Source of the DNA: Nocardiopsis coralli
Lineage (GTDB): Bacteria; Actinomycetota; Actinomycetes; Streptosporangiales; Streptosporangiaceae
Length of the DNA stretch: 64,000 nucleotides
Assembly (NCBI RefSeq): GCF_014892575.1
Contig: NZ_JADBGI010000004.1
Coordinates: 126,282 to 190,281, forward strand
Reading direction: 5' to 3'
Each line of letters starts with the position of its first letter. The first letter of the stretch is position 1. Of this stretch, positions 52,310 through 61,377 are shown one piece after another. The position numbers and the translations under genes are program-made. The notes below the pieces were generated by a model, which saw nothing but the letters and a program-made list of their open reading frames with translations, searched no databases and had not been told where the DNA came from.

Positions 52310-53107
52310 TCACACCCTGCTCGGGGCGGTCGCGTCCAGGAGGCCCTGGCCGTGGGCGACGGCGTGCCGGTCGGCGTCGGCCAGCAGGGCCCACATGGTC
52401 ACCTGGTTCGCGGCCAGGACGGGCTTGCCGAGCTCGCGTTCGAGCGGCGCGATGATGTCGTAGGTGAGGACGTTGGTGCAGCTGATGTAGACCGCCTCGG
52501 CGTCGGGGTGGTCCACGGAGTGCACGGCGTCGGAGACCGCGGCGTAGGTGACCTGCCAGATGTGGCTGAGCAGGCCCAGCCCCACGCTCGAGGTCACTTC
52601 GACACCGTGTTCGCCGAGGTAGGACAACAGCCGGTCGGTGACGCTGTCGACGTAGGGCGTCACCACCGCGATGCGCCTCAGGCCGAGGGCGTCCAGGGCC
52701 CTGATCATCGCTCCCGACGTCGTGACCGCCCGGGGCGCGCCGGCCTCGAGCATCGTGCCGTGCAGGAGGCGTTCGCCCTCGGGCCCGTGTACGAAACTGC
52801 CGGAGGCGCAGGCGTACCCAATGGCGCGCGGTTCCGGTGCGAGCAGGGCGCGGACCGCCGGGTCCACCTGCTCGGCCCGGCTCAGCGCCGCGGCCTGATC
52901 GACCGTCACCGGGACGTGGACGTAGGGCAGCCGCGTGATGTGCAGTGAGACGTCGTCGGGCGTCCACCGCCACAGCTCGCGGTCCAGCGCGAAGTCGTAG
53001 GGTGCGATGACACCCACCCCTGCCTGCCAGGGCGTCACCCGGCTCGCGGCCAGTTCGACGACCTGCGGCTCGGCGTCGGTGCCGGTCTCGGTACTGTCGG
53101 TCCGCAT
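52310..53107 (-). CDS. Asp/Glu racemase superfamily protein, maleate isomerase-like, both Cys present
   Basis: 265 residues, ATG 53107. Cys100 in GYACASGSF and Cys210 in VYISCTNVL form the two-cysteine active site; GKPVLAANQVTMWALL closes the fold. Together with the paralogue 28 bp downstream it makes a mismatched pair. The family acts on small dicarboxylates or amino acids through proton abstraction at the alpha carbon. Part of the DUF3830-led operon under the palindrome at 53763. Confidence 0.85.
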   Translation of the reverse strand: MRTDSTETGTDAEPQVVELAASRVTPWQAGVGVIAPYDFALDRELWRWTPDDVSLHITRLPYVHVPVTVDQAAALSRAEQVDPAVRALLAPEPRAIGYACASGSFVHGPEGERLLHGTMLEAGAPRAVTTSGAMIRALDALGLRRIAVVTPYVDSVTDRLLSYLGEHGVEVTSSVGLGLLSHIWQVTYAAVSDAVHSVDHPDAEAVYISCTNVLTYDIIAPLERELGKPVLAANQVTMWALLADADRHAVAHGQGLLDATAPSRV

Positions 53108-53190
53108 CGGTCACTCACCTCCCGGAACGTGTCGTGTGTGGGTCGTGCTCATGGTCGGGTGAGGAACGTGCGGCGGCCTCGCTCCGCGGA

Positions 53191-53685
53191 TCACCGGTCG
53201 AGTCGCTCGTACAGCAGGCGCTCGCCGACGCTCCCCGAGCGCCAGACGTCGTTGCAGGCCTCGGCCATGGCGGGCAGGTTCTCGACGACGCTCGCGAAGA
53301 CGTTGCCGGGCACCCACCCCACGTCGCCGTTCAGGAGCAGGTTGTTGCGCCCGTAGAACAGGGCCAGGTCGATGACGCCCGGCAGGTGGTCGATGTTCTT
53401 GTCCTCCTTGAACGTGCGGTCGAGCATGCCGCCGTCGAAGGAGAAGTAGACGATGTCGCCGGGGATCGGGGTGACGGTCGGGTTCTCCTGACCGGGTTCG
53501 GTCTCCGCGAAGCGCGGGACCATCGTGTACACCTCGTTGCGTGCGTACTTGGCGTGCTGCACTGCGTCGCCCTGGGGCAGTGCGTTCCACACGGCATCGC
53601 AGGTGCGAGGGGCGTCCTTGTCCAGCAGTTCGGCGACGCAGGAGACGCCGCGCTCGGCAAGGGTGATCCTCATGTATCGGGGCAA
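53191..53685 (-). CDS. DUF3830 family protein
   Basis: 164 residues from TTG 53685 with GAAGGGAC 9 nt upstream; ATG 53673 would drop four residues (LPRY). MRITLAERGVSCVAELL then DKDAPRTCDAVWNALP is the conserved N-terminus of DUF3830, a cyclophilin-like beta-barrel family of unknown activity. It is often encoded beside amidases and Asp/Glu-racemase-like genes, as here. First gene of the minus-strand operon; the GntR palindrome lies 78 bp before the start. Confidence 0.85.
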   Translation of the reverse strand: MPRYMRITLAERGVSCVAELLDKDAPRTCDAVWNALPQGDAVQHAKYARNEVYTMVPRFAETEPGQENPTVTPIPGDIVYFSFDGGMLDRTFKEDKNIDHLPGVIDLALFYGRNNLLLNGDVGWVPGNVFASVVENLPAMAEACNDVWRSGSVGERLLYERLDR

Positions 53686-53762
53686 CGTGCTCGTCCCTTC
53701 GGATCGTGCTGATTGCGGTGTTCGCGCTGGTGGGGACGGGTTCCGATCCATATCCGCGTACG

Positions 53763-53776
53763 GATTGTCAACAATC
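53763..53776. promoter_or_regulatory. GntR-type operator, copy 2 (DUF3830 operon)
   Basis: GATTGTCAACAATC, which is exactly the complement of copies 1 and 3. Upstream of the minus-strand DUF3830 operon. Confidence 0.72.
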
Positions 53777-53884
53777 TTACGATTGGCGCCCGGGGTGCGG
53801 CAATAGAAGCTCCCGGGCACGGGTAGGGCCTCCGGCAAGAGCGGGGTCGAGGAGCCCGGTTTCCCCAGGAAAAGCCGCTTTGTG

Positions 53885-53898
53885 GATTGTTGACAATC
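53885..53898. promoter_or_regulatory. GntR-type operator, copy 3 (dehydrogenase-amidase operon)
   Basis: GATTGTTGACAATC, identical to copy 1, 86 bp before the D-2-hydroxyacid dehydrogenase start. With copy 2, 122 bp away, it brackets the divergent promoter region. Confidence 0.72.
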
Positions 53899-53983
53899 CA
53901 TGTGCGGCTCCCTAGCGTTCATCGTGCAGGGCGAACCCGGCCCCACCCGCAGGCCGTATCAGTCGCAATCGGAGTGCACGCCC

Positions 53984-55009
53984 GTGAACAGTTCCGCCCC
54001 GACCGCCCCCGACCGTCCCCGCCTGCTGGTCCTCACCGGTGGGGAACGCCCGCCCGGGCACGAACGCATCGACGACGACCCCCGCCTGGGCGAGGTCGTC
54101 TACACGACGGCCGACGGCCTCGACGCCGAGCTCCCGGGGTCGCACGCGCTCCTGGTCTGGGACCTGTTCTCCGAGGCCCTGGCGTCCTCCTTCGCCAAGG
54201 CCGACACCCTGCAGTGGGTGCACGCCGCCACCACCGGCGTCGACAACCTCATGTTCCCCGCGCTCGTGGACAGCGACGTCGTGGTGACCAACTCCCGCGG
54301 CATCTTCGACGAGCCCATCGCCGAGTACGTGCTCGGCCAGGTCATCGCCTTCGCGAAGGGCTTCTACCGCACCTGGGACCTCCAGCACGAGCGCCTGTGG
54401 AAGCACCGCGAGACCGAGCGTGTGAGCGGCAAGCGTGTCCTGGTCGTGGGCACCGGGCCCATCGGCCGCCAGATCGGACGCAAGCTCGCCGCCGTCGGCA
54501 TGGACGTGCACGCCTCCGGCAGCCACGCGCGCGAGGGCGACCCCGACTTCGGCACCGTGGTCGAGTCCAGCCTCGACGAGCGCGGCCACGACGGCGGGGC
54601 GACCCTGTTCCGCGAACTCCCCGAGGCCGACTACGTCGTCATCGCCGCACCGCTCACCGAGTCCACCCGCGGCCTCGTCGACCGGCGCTTCCTCGACCTC
54701 ATGAAACCCACCGCGCGCCTGATCAACGTGGCGCGCGGCCCCATCGTCGTCCAGAGCGACCTCGTGGCCGCGCTCGAGCGCGGCGCCATCGCCGGTTCCG
54801 CCCTGGACGTGTTCGAACGCGAGCCCCTCAAGGCGATCCACCCGCTGTGGGGACTGCCGGGCTCCGTCGTCTCGCCGCACATGTCCGGTGACGTGGTCGG
54901 CTGGCGCGACGAACTGGTCGACCTGTTCCTGGACAACCTCGCCCGCTACCTGGACGGGCGCGAACTGCTCCACGTCGTCGACAAGGGCCGGGGATACGTC
55001 CCCGGCTGA
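53984..55009 (+). CDS. D-2-hydroxyacid dehydrogenase family protein
   Basis: 341 residues from GTG 53984 (GGAG 9 nt upstream). The NAD fold is at VLVVGTGPIGRQIGRKLAA (about 155-173), the catalytic Arg in LINVARGPIV near 247, and the His in VSPHMSGD near 305, where relatives have the catalytic His pairing with Glu. Reduces 2-oxo acids to D-2-hydroxy acids or the reverse. Starts the plus-strand operon with the amidase, under operator copy 3. Confidence 0.9.
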   Translation: MNSSAPTAPDRPRLLVLTGGERPPGHERIDDDPRLGEVVYTTADGLDAELPGSHALLVWDLFSEALASSFAKADTLQWVHAATTGVDNLMFPALVDSDVVVTNSRGIFDEPIAEYVLGQVIAFAKGFYRTWDLQHERLWKHRETERVSGKRVLVVGTGPIGRQIGRKLAAVGMDVHASGSHAREGDPDFGTVVESSLDERGHDGGATLFRELPEADYVVIAAPLTESTRGLVDRRFLDLMKPTARLINVARGPIVVQSDLVAALERGAIAGSALDVFEREPLKAIHPLWGLPGSVVSPHMSGDVVGWRDELVDLFLDNLARYLDGRELLHVVDKGRGYVPG

Positions 55010-55043
55010 CCTGCGAACCGCGGTGTGACACTGGGAGGCTGAA

Positions 55044-56552
55044 GTGACGATCCGTTCCGACCGGGCCGGGACCGAGAGTGCGGGCGTCGGCACGGCCGAC
55101 GGCGCCGTGGGCCGGACGGGTGTTCCCCGGGCACGCGAGGGGTACGGCGGTGCGCCGGCCGACCTGTCCGCCGAGCAGCTCCTGCACGGCTACGCGACCG
55201 GGGAGCTCTCCCCGGTGGAGGCCGCGGAGTCCGTTCTCGAACGCATCGAGCAGGACAACCCGGCCCTCAACGCCTTCTGCCTGGTGCGTCCCGAGGAGGC
55301 CCTCGAGGCGGCCCGCGCCTCCGCCGAACGCTGGCGGCGCGGCGCCCCCGAGGGTCTGCTCGACGGTGTCCCGGCCTCGATCAAGGACATCCACCTGACC
55401 AAGGGCTGGCCCACCCTGAAGGGGTCGCTCAACACACCGCAGGACTGCCCGTGGGAGGAGGACTCCCCGGTCACGGCGCGCCTGCGCGAGCAGGGGGCGG
55501 TCCTGGTCGGCAAGACCACGACCCCCGAGCTCGCCTGGAAGGGTGTCACCGACAGCCCGCTGTACGGCATCACCCGCAACCCGTGGGACCTGTCGACCAC
55601 GCCGGGCGGTTCCAGCGGGGGAGCGGCGGCCGCGGTCGCCGCCGGCATGGCCCCCCTGGCCACCGGAACCGACGGCGGCGGGTCCATCCGGATCCCCGCG
55701 AGCTTCACCGGGGTGTGCGGCATCAAGCCCACGTGGGGCCTGGTGCCGCACTACCCGGCCAGCCCGTTCGGTTCGCTCGCGCACACCGGCCCCATGACCC
55801 GCACCGTCGGCGACCTCGCGCTCATGCTCGAGGTCGTCTCCGGGTTCGACCCGCGCGACTGGATGGCCATGCCGACGCCGGCCCCCGGGCTGGGCGACGT
55901 GCGGCTGCACCACGACCCCGAGGCCCTGGTGCGGGGGATGCGCATCGCCTACAGCCCCACGCTCGGCGGCCAGGAGGTCGACCCGGAGGTGGCGCGTGTG
56001 GTGGCCGACGCGGCCACCGTCCTGGAGGCGCTGGGCGCGCACGTGGAGGAGGCCGACCCGGGCCTGCCCGAGTGCCGCCGCGACTTCGAGGTCCTGTGGA
56101 ACAGCGGCGCCGCCAAGGCCACCGAGCACCTCGACGACCGGCAGCGGGAACTGCTCGACCCGGGGCTGCGCGAGGTCATCGAGGACGGCCTGGCCTTCTC
56201 CGCGCAGGACTACCTCACCGCTATGGCCACGCGCATGGACATGGGCAAGCGCATGGGCCTGTTCCACACCACCTACGACCTGCTGCTCACCCCGGCGATG
56301 CCGATGACCGCCTTCGAGGCCGGGCAGGAGTCCCCGCCGCGGCTGGCCGGGCAGCGGTGGACCTCCTGGGCGGGTTTCAGTTACCCGTTCAACATGACCC
56401 AGCAGCCGGCGGCGAGCGTGCCGTGCGGGTTCAGCGAGGGCGGACTGCCGATCGGGCTCCAGGTCGTGGGTCCCCGGCACTCCGACGCCCGGGTCCTGGC
56501 GGCCTGCCGCGCCTTCGAGCTGGCCCGCCCGTGGGCCGACCGGCGCCCCTGA
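55044..56552 (+). CDS. amidase signature family enzyme
   Basis: 502 residues, GTG 55044 with GGGAGG upstream. The catalytic triad is complete: Lys114 in ASIKD, cis-Ser190 in GGSSGG and Ser214 in [13 protein letters not shown]. The first 35 residues are a non-conserved extension. Amidases of this class hydrolyse linear amides to acid plus ammonia. Its product may be the metabolite processed by the two racemase-like proteins and the dehydrogenase; the link to gabT/gabD through the shared operator suggests an omega-amino acid or its amide (inference). Confidence 0.92.
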   Translation: MTIRSDRAGTESAGVGTADGAVGRTGVPRAREGYGGAPADLSAEQLLHGYATGELSPVEAAESVLERIEQDNPALNAFCLVRPEEALEAARASAERWRRGAPEGLLDGVPASIKDIHLTKGWPTLKGSLNTPQDCPWEEDSPVTARLREQGAVLVGKTTTPELAWKGVTDSPLYGITRNPWDLSTTPGGSSGGAAAAVAAGMAPLATGTDGGGSIRIPASFTGVCGIKPTWGLVPHYPASPFGSLAHTGPMTRTVGDLALMLEVVSGFDPRDWMAMPTPAPGLGDVRLHHDPEALVRGMRIAYSPTLGGQEVDPEVARVVADAATVLEALGAHVEEADPGLPECRRDFEVLWNSGAAKATEHLDDRQRELLDPGLREVIEDGLAFSAQDYLTAMATRMDMGKRMGLFHTTYDLLLTPAMPMTAFEAGQESPPRLAGQRWTSWAGFSYPFNMTQQPAASVPCGFSEGGLPIGLQVVGPRHSDARVLAACRAFELARPWADRRP

Positions 56553-56572
56553 CACCGGAGCTCCGCACATCG

Positions 56573-56598
56573 GGCCGTGACCGCTCGAGGTCACGGCC
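56573..56598. terminator. terminator after the amidase gene
   Basis: GGCCGTGACC (56573-56582) pairs with 56589-56598 over a 6-nt loop, 20 bp past the stop. Confidence 0.7.
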
Positions 56599-56665
56599 TG
56601 ATCACGTTCCTGGCGGGGTCGAAGCGGGGCATTTCCGCAGTTCCACGCGCGAATTGCCCGTATCC

Positions 56666-56678
56666 GGGACTTTCGGCC
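56666..56678. promoter_or_regulatory. DevR/OsdR-like binding site
   Basis: GGGACTTTCGGCC resembles the DosR/OsdR box of actinomycetes as I remember it (GGGACTTTCGGCCC type). It continues into a GGTCCC arm (56681-56686), making a loose dyad. It lies about 105 bp before the response regulator gene, suggesting autoregulation. Confidence 0.45.
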
Positions 56679-56782
56679 GAGGTCCCCGGACCCTTCGGGC
56701 CCGCACGCCGGCCGCGCCACGTATTACCGTTCTTCTGGGCGCAGTGTGCGCCTCGCGCAGACCCCGGGGTAAGGATGGACCG

Positions 56783-57454
56783 ATGACGGGCGGTGTGACC
56801 GACAGCGCTGGGAAGCAGATCAGGGTCTTCCTCGTGGACGACCACGAGGTCGTGCGCCGGGGTGTGGCGGCCCTGTTGGAGACCGAGGACGACATGACGG
56901 TCGTCGGTGAGGCCGGGACCGCCGAACAGGCGCTGTCCCGCATTCCCGTCGTGCTCCCCGACGTGGCCGTCCTCGACGTGCGCCTTCCCGGCGGGTCCGG
57001 TGTGCAGGTCTGCCGCGACATCCGGTCCGGCCACCCCGAGATCGCCTGCCTCATGCTCACCTCGTTCGCCGACGAGGACGCCCTCTACGACGCCGTCATG
57101 GCCGGCGCCGCCGGTTACGTGCTCAAGCAGATCCACGGGGCCGACCTGGTCGGGGCGGTGCGCACCGTCGCCGCCGGGGGTTCGCTGTTGGACTCCGGCA
57201 GCACCGGGGCGATGATGGAGCGCCTGCGCGGCGGGCAGTCCGAGCCCGACCCGCTGGCCGAGCTCACCCCGCAGGAGCGGCAGATCCTCGACCTCATCGG
57301 CGAGGGCATGACCAACCGCCAGATCGGCGAGCGCCTGTACCTGGCGGAGAAGACCGTGAAGAACTACGTGTCGGCGCTGCTGTCCAAGCTCGACCTCAAG
57401 CGCCGCACCCAGGCCGCCGTGCTCGTCGCCGAGCTGCGCGGCCGCCGCTACTGA
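56783..57454 (+). CDS. NarL/FixJ-family response regulator, DevR/DosR-like
   Basis: 223 residues. Receiver: VFLVDDHEVVRRGVAALL opening, phospho-Asp in VAVLDVRLPGGSG near residue 62, MLTSFADEDAL and YVLKQIHGADL (Lys). LuxR-type HTH about 155-215: LTPQERQILDLIGEGMTNRQ and EKTVKNYVSALLSKL. The spacing and wording match the DevR/DosR branch. ATG 56783. Ends 4 bp from the convergent kinase, which is probably its partner. Confidence 0.93.
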   Translation: MTGGVTDSAGKQIRVFLVDDHEVVRRGVAALLETEDDMTVVGEAGTAEQALSRIPVVLPDVAVLDVRLPGGSGVQVCRDIRSGHPEIACLMLTSFADEDALYDAVMAGAAGYVLKQIHGADLVGAVRTVAAGGSLLDSGSTGAMMERLRGGQSEPDPLAELTPQERQILDLIGEGMTNRQIGERLYLAEKTVKNYVSALLSKLDLKRRTQAAVLVAELRGRRY

Positions 57455-57458
57455 GGGG

Positions 57459-59222
57459 TCAGAAACCCTCGGTGTGGTCGCCGGCGTCGTCGGGGATCGG
57501 CACACGCCACACCAGGATCGTGCCGCCCTGTTCCCCGCGCCCGGCGGCGAAGTCCCCGCCCAACGAACGTGCGCGGTCCTCGAGGTTGCGCAGCCCGCTG
57601 CGGCGACCGCCCTCGCTCAGTCCGATGCCGTCGTCGGTGACGGTGAGGGTCAGCCCGGTACGCCGCCCGGGTTCGGCGGAGCTCTCCGCGTTCACCGACA
57701 CGTGCACCTCGGTGGCGCGTGCGTGCCGGGCCACGTTGGTGAGGCTCTCGCCCAGCACCGCGAGCAGCTGTTCGCCGATCTCGTCGGGCACCGAGGCGTC
57801 GATCGGCCCGTCCAGGCTCACCCCGGGGTGGCAGCCCAGGCCGTGCGCGGAGTTCTCGGACAGTTCGAGGATGCGCCCGCGCAGCGAGGTGTCCTTGCGG
57901 TGCGGCGGGTTCTGGAGCGCGAAGATGGTCGACCGGATCTCGCGGATCGTGCCGTCCAGCTCGTCTATGGTGCGCTGCACCCTCTCCTCCGCCTCCGGCG
58001 AGGTGATGAGGCGCAACGTGCTCATGAGGGTCATAGCCGAGGCGAACAGCCGCTGGATCACCACGTCGTGGAGGTCCTTGGCGATGCGGTCGCGCTCCTC
58101 CAGCACCACGAGGCGCTCGGTGTCGCGGCGTGCCTCCGCCAGCTCCAGGGCCACGCCGGCCTGCACGGAGAAGGAGTGCAGCATCCGCCGGGTCGTGGAC
58201 GTGAAGGGCGCACGTTCGGCGATCTTGCCGAGCAGCAGCACACCGCGGGTGTTGCCGGGGGTGCCGAGCGGTACCAGCAGCCCGGGGCCGTAACCCCGGT
58301 GGGTGAGCATCGGGCACTCGGCCTCGCGCAGGTCGGGCACGATGCGCGGTTCGCCGTTCTCGTACACCCACCCGCACTGGGTGCGGGCGATCTCCACGGG
58401 GGTCCCGAGGATCTCCTGCGCGACGGGGCCGTCGGCGATCTCGGCGAACAGGTGCCCGCGTGCGTGGCGGTCCGGGAGCAGGACGACGGCGGTGTCGGCG
58501 CCGCCGATCTCCCGGCTCTGCTCCGCCATGTAACCGAGGACCTGGTTGGTGTCGGCGCCCGACAGCAGACGGGTGGTGATCTCGGTGGAGGCGCCCAGCC
58601 AGCGTTCCCGCAGCCGGGTCTCCTCGTACAGGCGGGCGTTCTCGATCGCCACACCCGCGGCGGTGGCCAGGGCGGTGACGATCGACTCGTCCTCGGCGCA
58701 GAACTCCTCGCCGTCGATCTTGTCGCAGAGGTAGAGGTTGCCGAAGACCTCGTCGCGGACTTGGATGGGCACCCCGAGGAAACTGACCATCTGCGGGTGC
58801 CCGGCCGGGAACCCGCCGAAGTCGGGGTGTTCGCGCAGGTCGGCCAGGCGCAGCGGTGCCCGGTCGTGCAGGGGCCTGCCGAGGATCCCGTTGCCCTGGG
58901 GGAACCGGTTGATGAGCTCGGCCTGCCCGTCGGACATCCCCACGGGGATGAACTCGCTGAACCCGCCGTCCTCGTCGAGCACGCCCAGGCCGGCGTAGCG
59001 CGCACCGGTGAGGCCGGCGGCGGCCTCGGTGAGGCGGCGCAGGACGGTGGCGAGGTCGAGATCGGCGCCGATGGTCAGGACGGCCTGGAGCAGGGAGTGG
59101 ACGCGCCCCTCGGGGGTGATGCCGGTGTTCAGGTGCGAGCGGACCCCGGTGAGCAGGTCGCCCAGATCGGTGGAGGGGCGGGAGCCGGTGGGGCCGGGGT
59201 GGCTCCCGGGGAGTTCGGTCAT
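57459..59222 (-). CDS. GAF-domain sensor histidine kinase, DevS/DosT-like
   Basis: 587 residues, no membrane helix. Two GAF domains: the first about 55-195 (ARYAGLGVLDEDGGFSEF, FPAGHPQMVSFLGVPIQVRD), the second about 215-370. HisKA_3 motif ERDRIAKDLHDVVIQRLFA with the phospho-His near 400, and HATPase with VTDDGIGLSEGG. In Mycobacterium DevS/DosT a His in the first GAF domain binds haem to sense O2/NO/CO. The His in AGHPQM lies in the corresponding segment, but this needs an alignment. Convergent with, not upstream of, the regulator gene. Confidence 0.9.
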   Translation of the reverse strand: MTELPGSHPGPTGSRPSTDLGDLLTGVRSHLNTGITPEGRVHSLLQAVLTIGADLDLATVLRRLTEAAAGLTGARYAGLGVLDEDGGFSEFIPVGMSDGQAELINRFPQGNGILGRPLHDRAPLRLADLREHPDFGGFPAGHPQMVSFLGVPIQVRDEVFGNLYLCDKIDGEEFCAEDESIVTALATAAGVAIENARLYEETRLRERWLGASTEITTRLLSGADTNQVLGYMAEQSREIGGADTAVVLLPDRHARGHLFAEIADGPVAQEILGTPVEIARTQCGWVYENGEPRIVPDLREAECPMLTHRGYGPGLLVPLGTPGNTRGVLLLGKIAERAPFTSTTRRMLHSFSVQAGVALELAEARRDTERLVVLEERDRIAKDLHDVVIQRLFASAMTLMSTLRLITSPEAEERVQRTIDELDGTIREIRSTIFALQNPPHRKDTSLRGRILELSENSAHGLGCHPGVSLDGPIDASVPDEIGEQLLAVLGESLTNVARHARATEVHVSVNAESSAEPGRRTGLTLTVTDDGIGLSEGGRRSGLRNLEDRARSLGGDFAAGRGEQGGTILVWRVPIPDDAGDHTEGF

Positions 59223-59475
59223 GTGTCGGTCAACCTCCGCAGAGCCGGTGGCCGAGGCGTCGGAGCACGAGTCTACGCCGAGCGCCGGAGCCGTGCCCCC
59301 GGATCGACGGGTACGGACCTGCGTCGGCGATGGTTGCGGCGGGTCCGCCGGGGCAGGGGCCCGGGGCCGAATTCCCGGAAAACCGCCTCCGGCCACTGAG
59401 CGACCGTGTTAGCGTCACCGTGAACCGACCGCAGAGAGTCACTTTTCTCTCGCTCAATGTGAAGGACGTTCCCCG

Positions 59476-60291
59476 GTGATCGGACACCACGGCAGCCACG
59501 GCGCACCCCGCGCCCGCGCCGCCGTGCCCTCCGACCCGGCCCGGCGTTGGCTGGTGCTCGCCGGCCTGTTCCTGGGCGCCCTGGCCGCCGTGTGGCTGGC
59601 CGCTGCACCCGCCCAGGCCGAGGAGCGCACCACACCCGCCTCCGACGTCCTCTCCGGCGTCGGCGAGGGCCTCGGACACGAGGACGCGCTCGGCGTGAGC
59701 GGTCTGCACGAGCCCCTCACCGGGGCCGTCACCGACGCGGGTGACCGTGCCGCCCAGGTCGTGGAGGAGACCTCCGGTCACCTGCCCGCCGACGTGGCCG
59801 AACCGGAGGTCCCCGACCTCGGCGAGGTCACCCGGAGTGTGCACGACGACGTCCACACCGCGGTCGAACCCGTGACCGAGCCCGAGCCCGAGGCCGCACC
59901 CGCGGTCGAGGAAGGGACCGAGGAGCAGGGTTCCGGACACGATGAGGGCGAGAGCGACCGGCCCCGCGACGCCGCGCCCGCCGAACGGCCCTCCCCGGTC
60001 GAGGAGACCGTCACCGACGGCCCCTCCGCCCCGGCCGACGCCGTCGCCGCACCCGTCGACGAGGGCCCCGGAACAGGCGACGCAGCGCCCGCCGACGCCT
60101 CCGGGAGCGGCGGCAGCGCCCTGCCCGCCACGGCGGCGGCCTCGGCCGCACCCGTGCACGCAGCCGTCGCCGGTTACCTCTCGGCGCTCGGCGCCCCCGC
60201 ACCCGCCCCGGGCGAGCTCCAGGCCGCCCGGCACGTGCTGCGTTCCGTGCCCGCCGCACCCGCGGACGAGGCCACCTTCTCGCCCGACTAG
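59476..60291 (+). CDS. secreted acidic protein A2
   Basis: 271 residues, GTG 59476 with GAAGGACG 8 nt upstream. Signal peptide RRWLVLAGLFLGALAAVWLA, cleavage near AQAEE. The mature part is Glu/Pro/Ala/Asp-rich with heptad-like VHDDVHTAVEPVTEP stretches and a GSGGSALPATAAAS linker. The end AVAGYLSALGAPAPAPG plus VLRSVPAAPADE matches A1. Unknown function, no anchor. Followed after 216 bp by B2 in the same order as A1-B1. Confidence 0.8.
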   Translation: MIGHHGSHGAPRARAAVPSDPARRWLVLAGLFLGALAAVWLAAAPAQAEERTTPASDVLSGVGEGLGHEDALGVSGLHEPLTGAVTDAGDRAAQVVEETSGHLPADVAEPEVPDLGEVTRSVHDDVHTAVEPVTEPEPEAAPAVEEGTEEQGSGHDEGESDRPRDAAPAERPSPVEETVTDGPSAPADAVAAPVDEGPGTGDAAPADASGSGGSALPATAAASAAPVHAAVAGYLSALGAPAPAPGELQAARHVLRSVPAAPADEATFSPD

Positions 60292-60507
60292 GGCGCCTTC
60301 CCTCCTGCGCCCCGCCGCGCCCTCCGAGCGCGCCGCGCAGTCCTTCTCACGCACCGTTCCCAGCCCCGGGCCGCCGCGCCCGCACGCTCTCTGGGAACCG
60401 TCGTGAGCTCCGCCGAAACACACCGACGGGGTTCACGTCGGTCCGGGTGCACCGACCAGGACCGAAGGCACAGAAGCACGGCAATGACCCTTTCGGAAGG
60501 ACCCCTG

Positions 60508-61377
60508 ATGCTCCACACCGCTCGAACCCTGCTGCTCACCGCCGGTACCGCGGGCTTCGTCGCCCTCGGGGCGGGCGTCGCCGGCGCCGAGACCCTCGAC
60601 GGCCTGCCCCTGGAGGAGCTGCCCCTCGACAGCGTGGTCGACGTCCAGCCCGGCGAGCTCTCCGCCGACCCCGAGGTGCAGCCGCAGTCCGGTGGCGCCG
60701 GCACCGGCCCTGTACTCGAGAACGTCAACGCCGACGCCCCCGTGGACGCCGGGACCGAGAACACCACCGCCCTCGGCCCGCTGGACCTCGACGAGGAGAC
60801 CCTGCCGCTGTCCGGCACCTTCGACCCCGACCAGGGCCTGAACCGGGTGATGCCGGTCAGCGCCGAGGACACGGTGCCGCTGGTCGCTGAGCGCGATGTC
60901 ACCCAGGGCCTCGGCGACGTGCTGTCGGGCGCGGAGGACACGGTGCCGCTGGCCGACGGCGACGACGCGGGGACGGTCGAGCAGGTCACCGACGTCGCCT
61001 CCGACACCGCCTCCGAGGTCGGCGGCATGGTCGGGGTCCACGAGGTGCAGCCCCACCTGGTCGAGCTCGACGACCCGGTCCGCGACTTCGGCGAGAGCGT
61101 GCCGATGAGCGACGGCGAGAGCCCCGTCAGCCTCGACACCGGTGAGAACGCCGACCTGACCGGCGGGGTCGCCGACCTCGTCGGCGTCGAGGACACCCTG
61201 CCGATGTCCGACGAGGTGCAGACCAACGAGGACCTCGTCGGGCTCGAGGGCCTGCCCGAGCTGGGCGAGCCCGAGCTGGGCACCGAGGCGCTGCCCATGT
61301 CCGGCCTGGATGACGTGACCGGCGCCGAGGTCAACACCGACCCCGTCACCGACATGCTCCCGGGCGACCTGGTCTGA
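60508..61377 (+). CDS. secreted acidic protein B2
   Basis: 289 residues from ATG 60508 (GGAAGGA upstream). Signal peptide ARTLLLTAGTAGFVALGAGV, cleavage near GAE. The mature chain is about a quarter Asp/Glu, with a recurring (E/D)-x-(V/L)-P-(L/M) unit: LPLEELPLD, ETLPLSG, EDTVPLV, EDTVPLAD, ESVPMSD, EDTLPMSD, EALPMSG. The spacing is irregular. No Cys, no anchor. Paralogue of B1 by signal peptide and position; the mature sequences have diverged. Confidence 0.8.
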   Translation: MLHTARTLLLTAGTAGFVALGAGVAGAETLDGLPLEELPLDSVVDVQPGELSADPEVQPQSGGAGTGPVLENVNADAPVDAGTENTTALGPLDLDEETLPLSGTFDPDQGLNRVMPVSAEDTVPLVAERDVTQGLGDVLSGAEDTVPLADGDDAGTVEQVTDVASDTASEVGGMVGVHEVQPHLVELDDPVRDFGESVPMSDGESPVSLDTGENADLTGGVADLVGVEDTLPMSDEVQTNEDLVGLEGLPELGEPELGTEALPMSGLDDVTGAEVNTDPVTDMLPGDLV

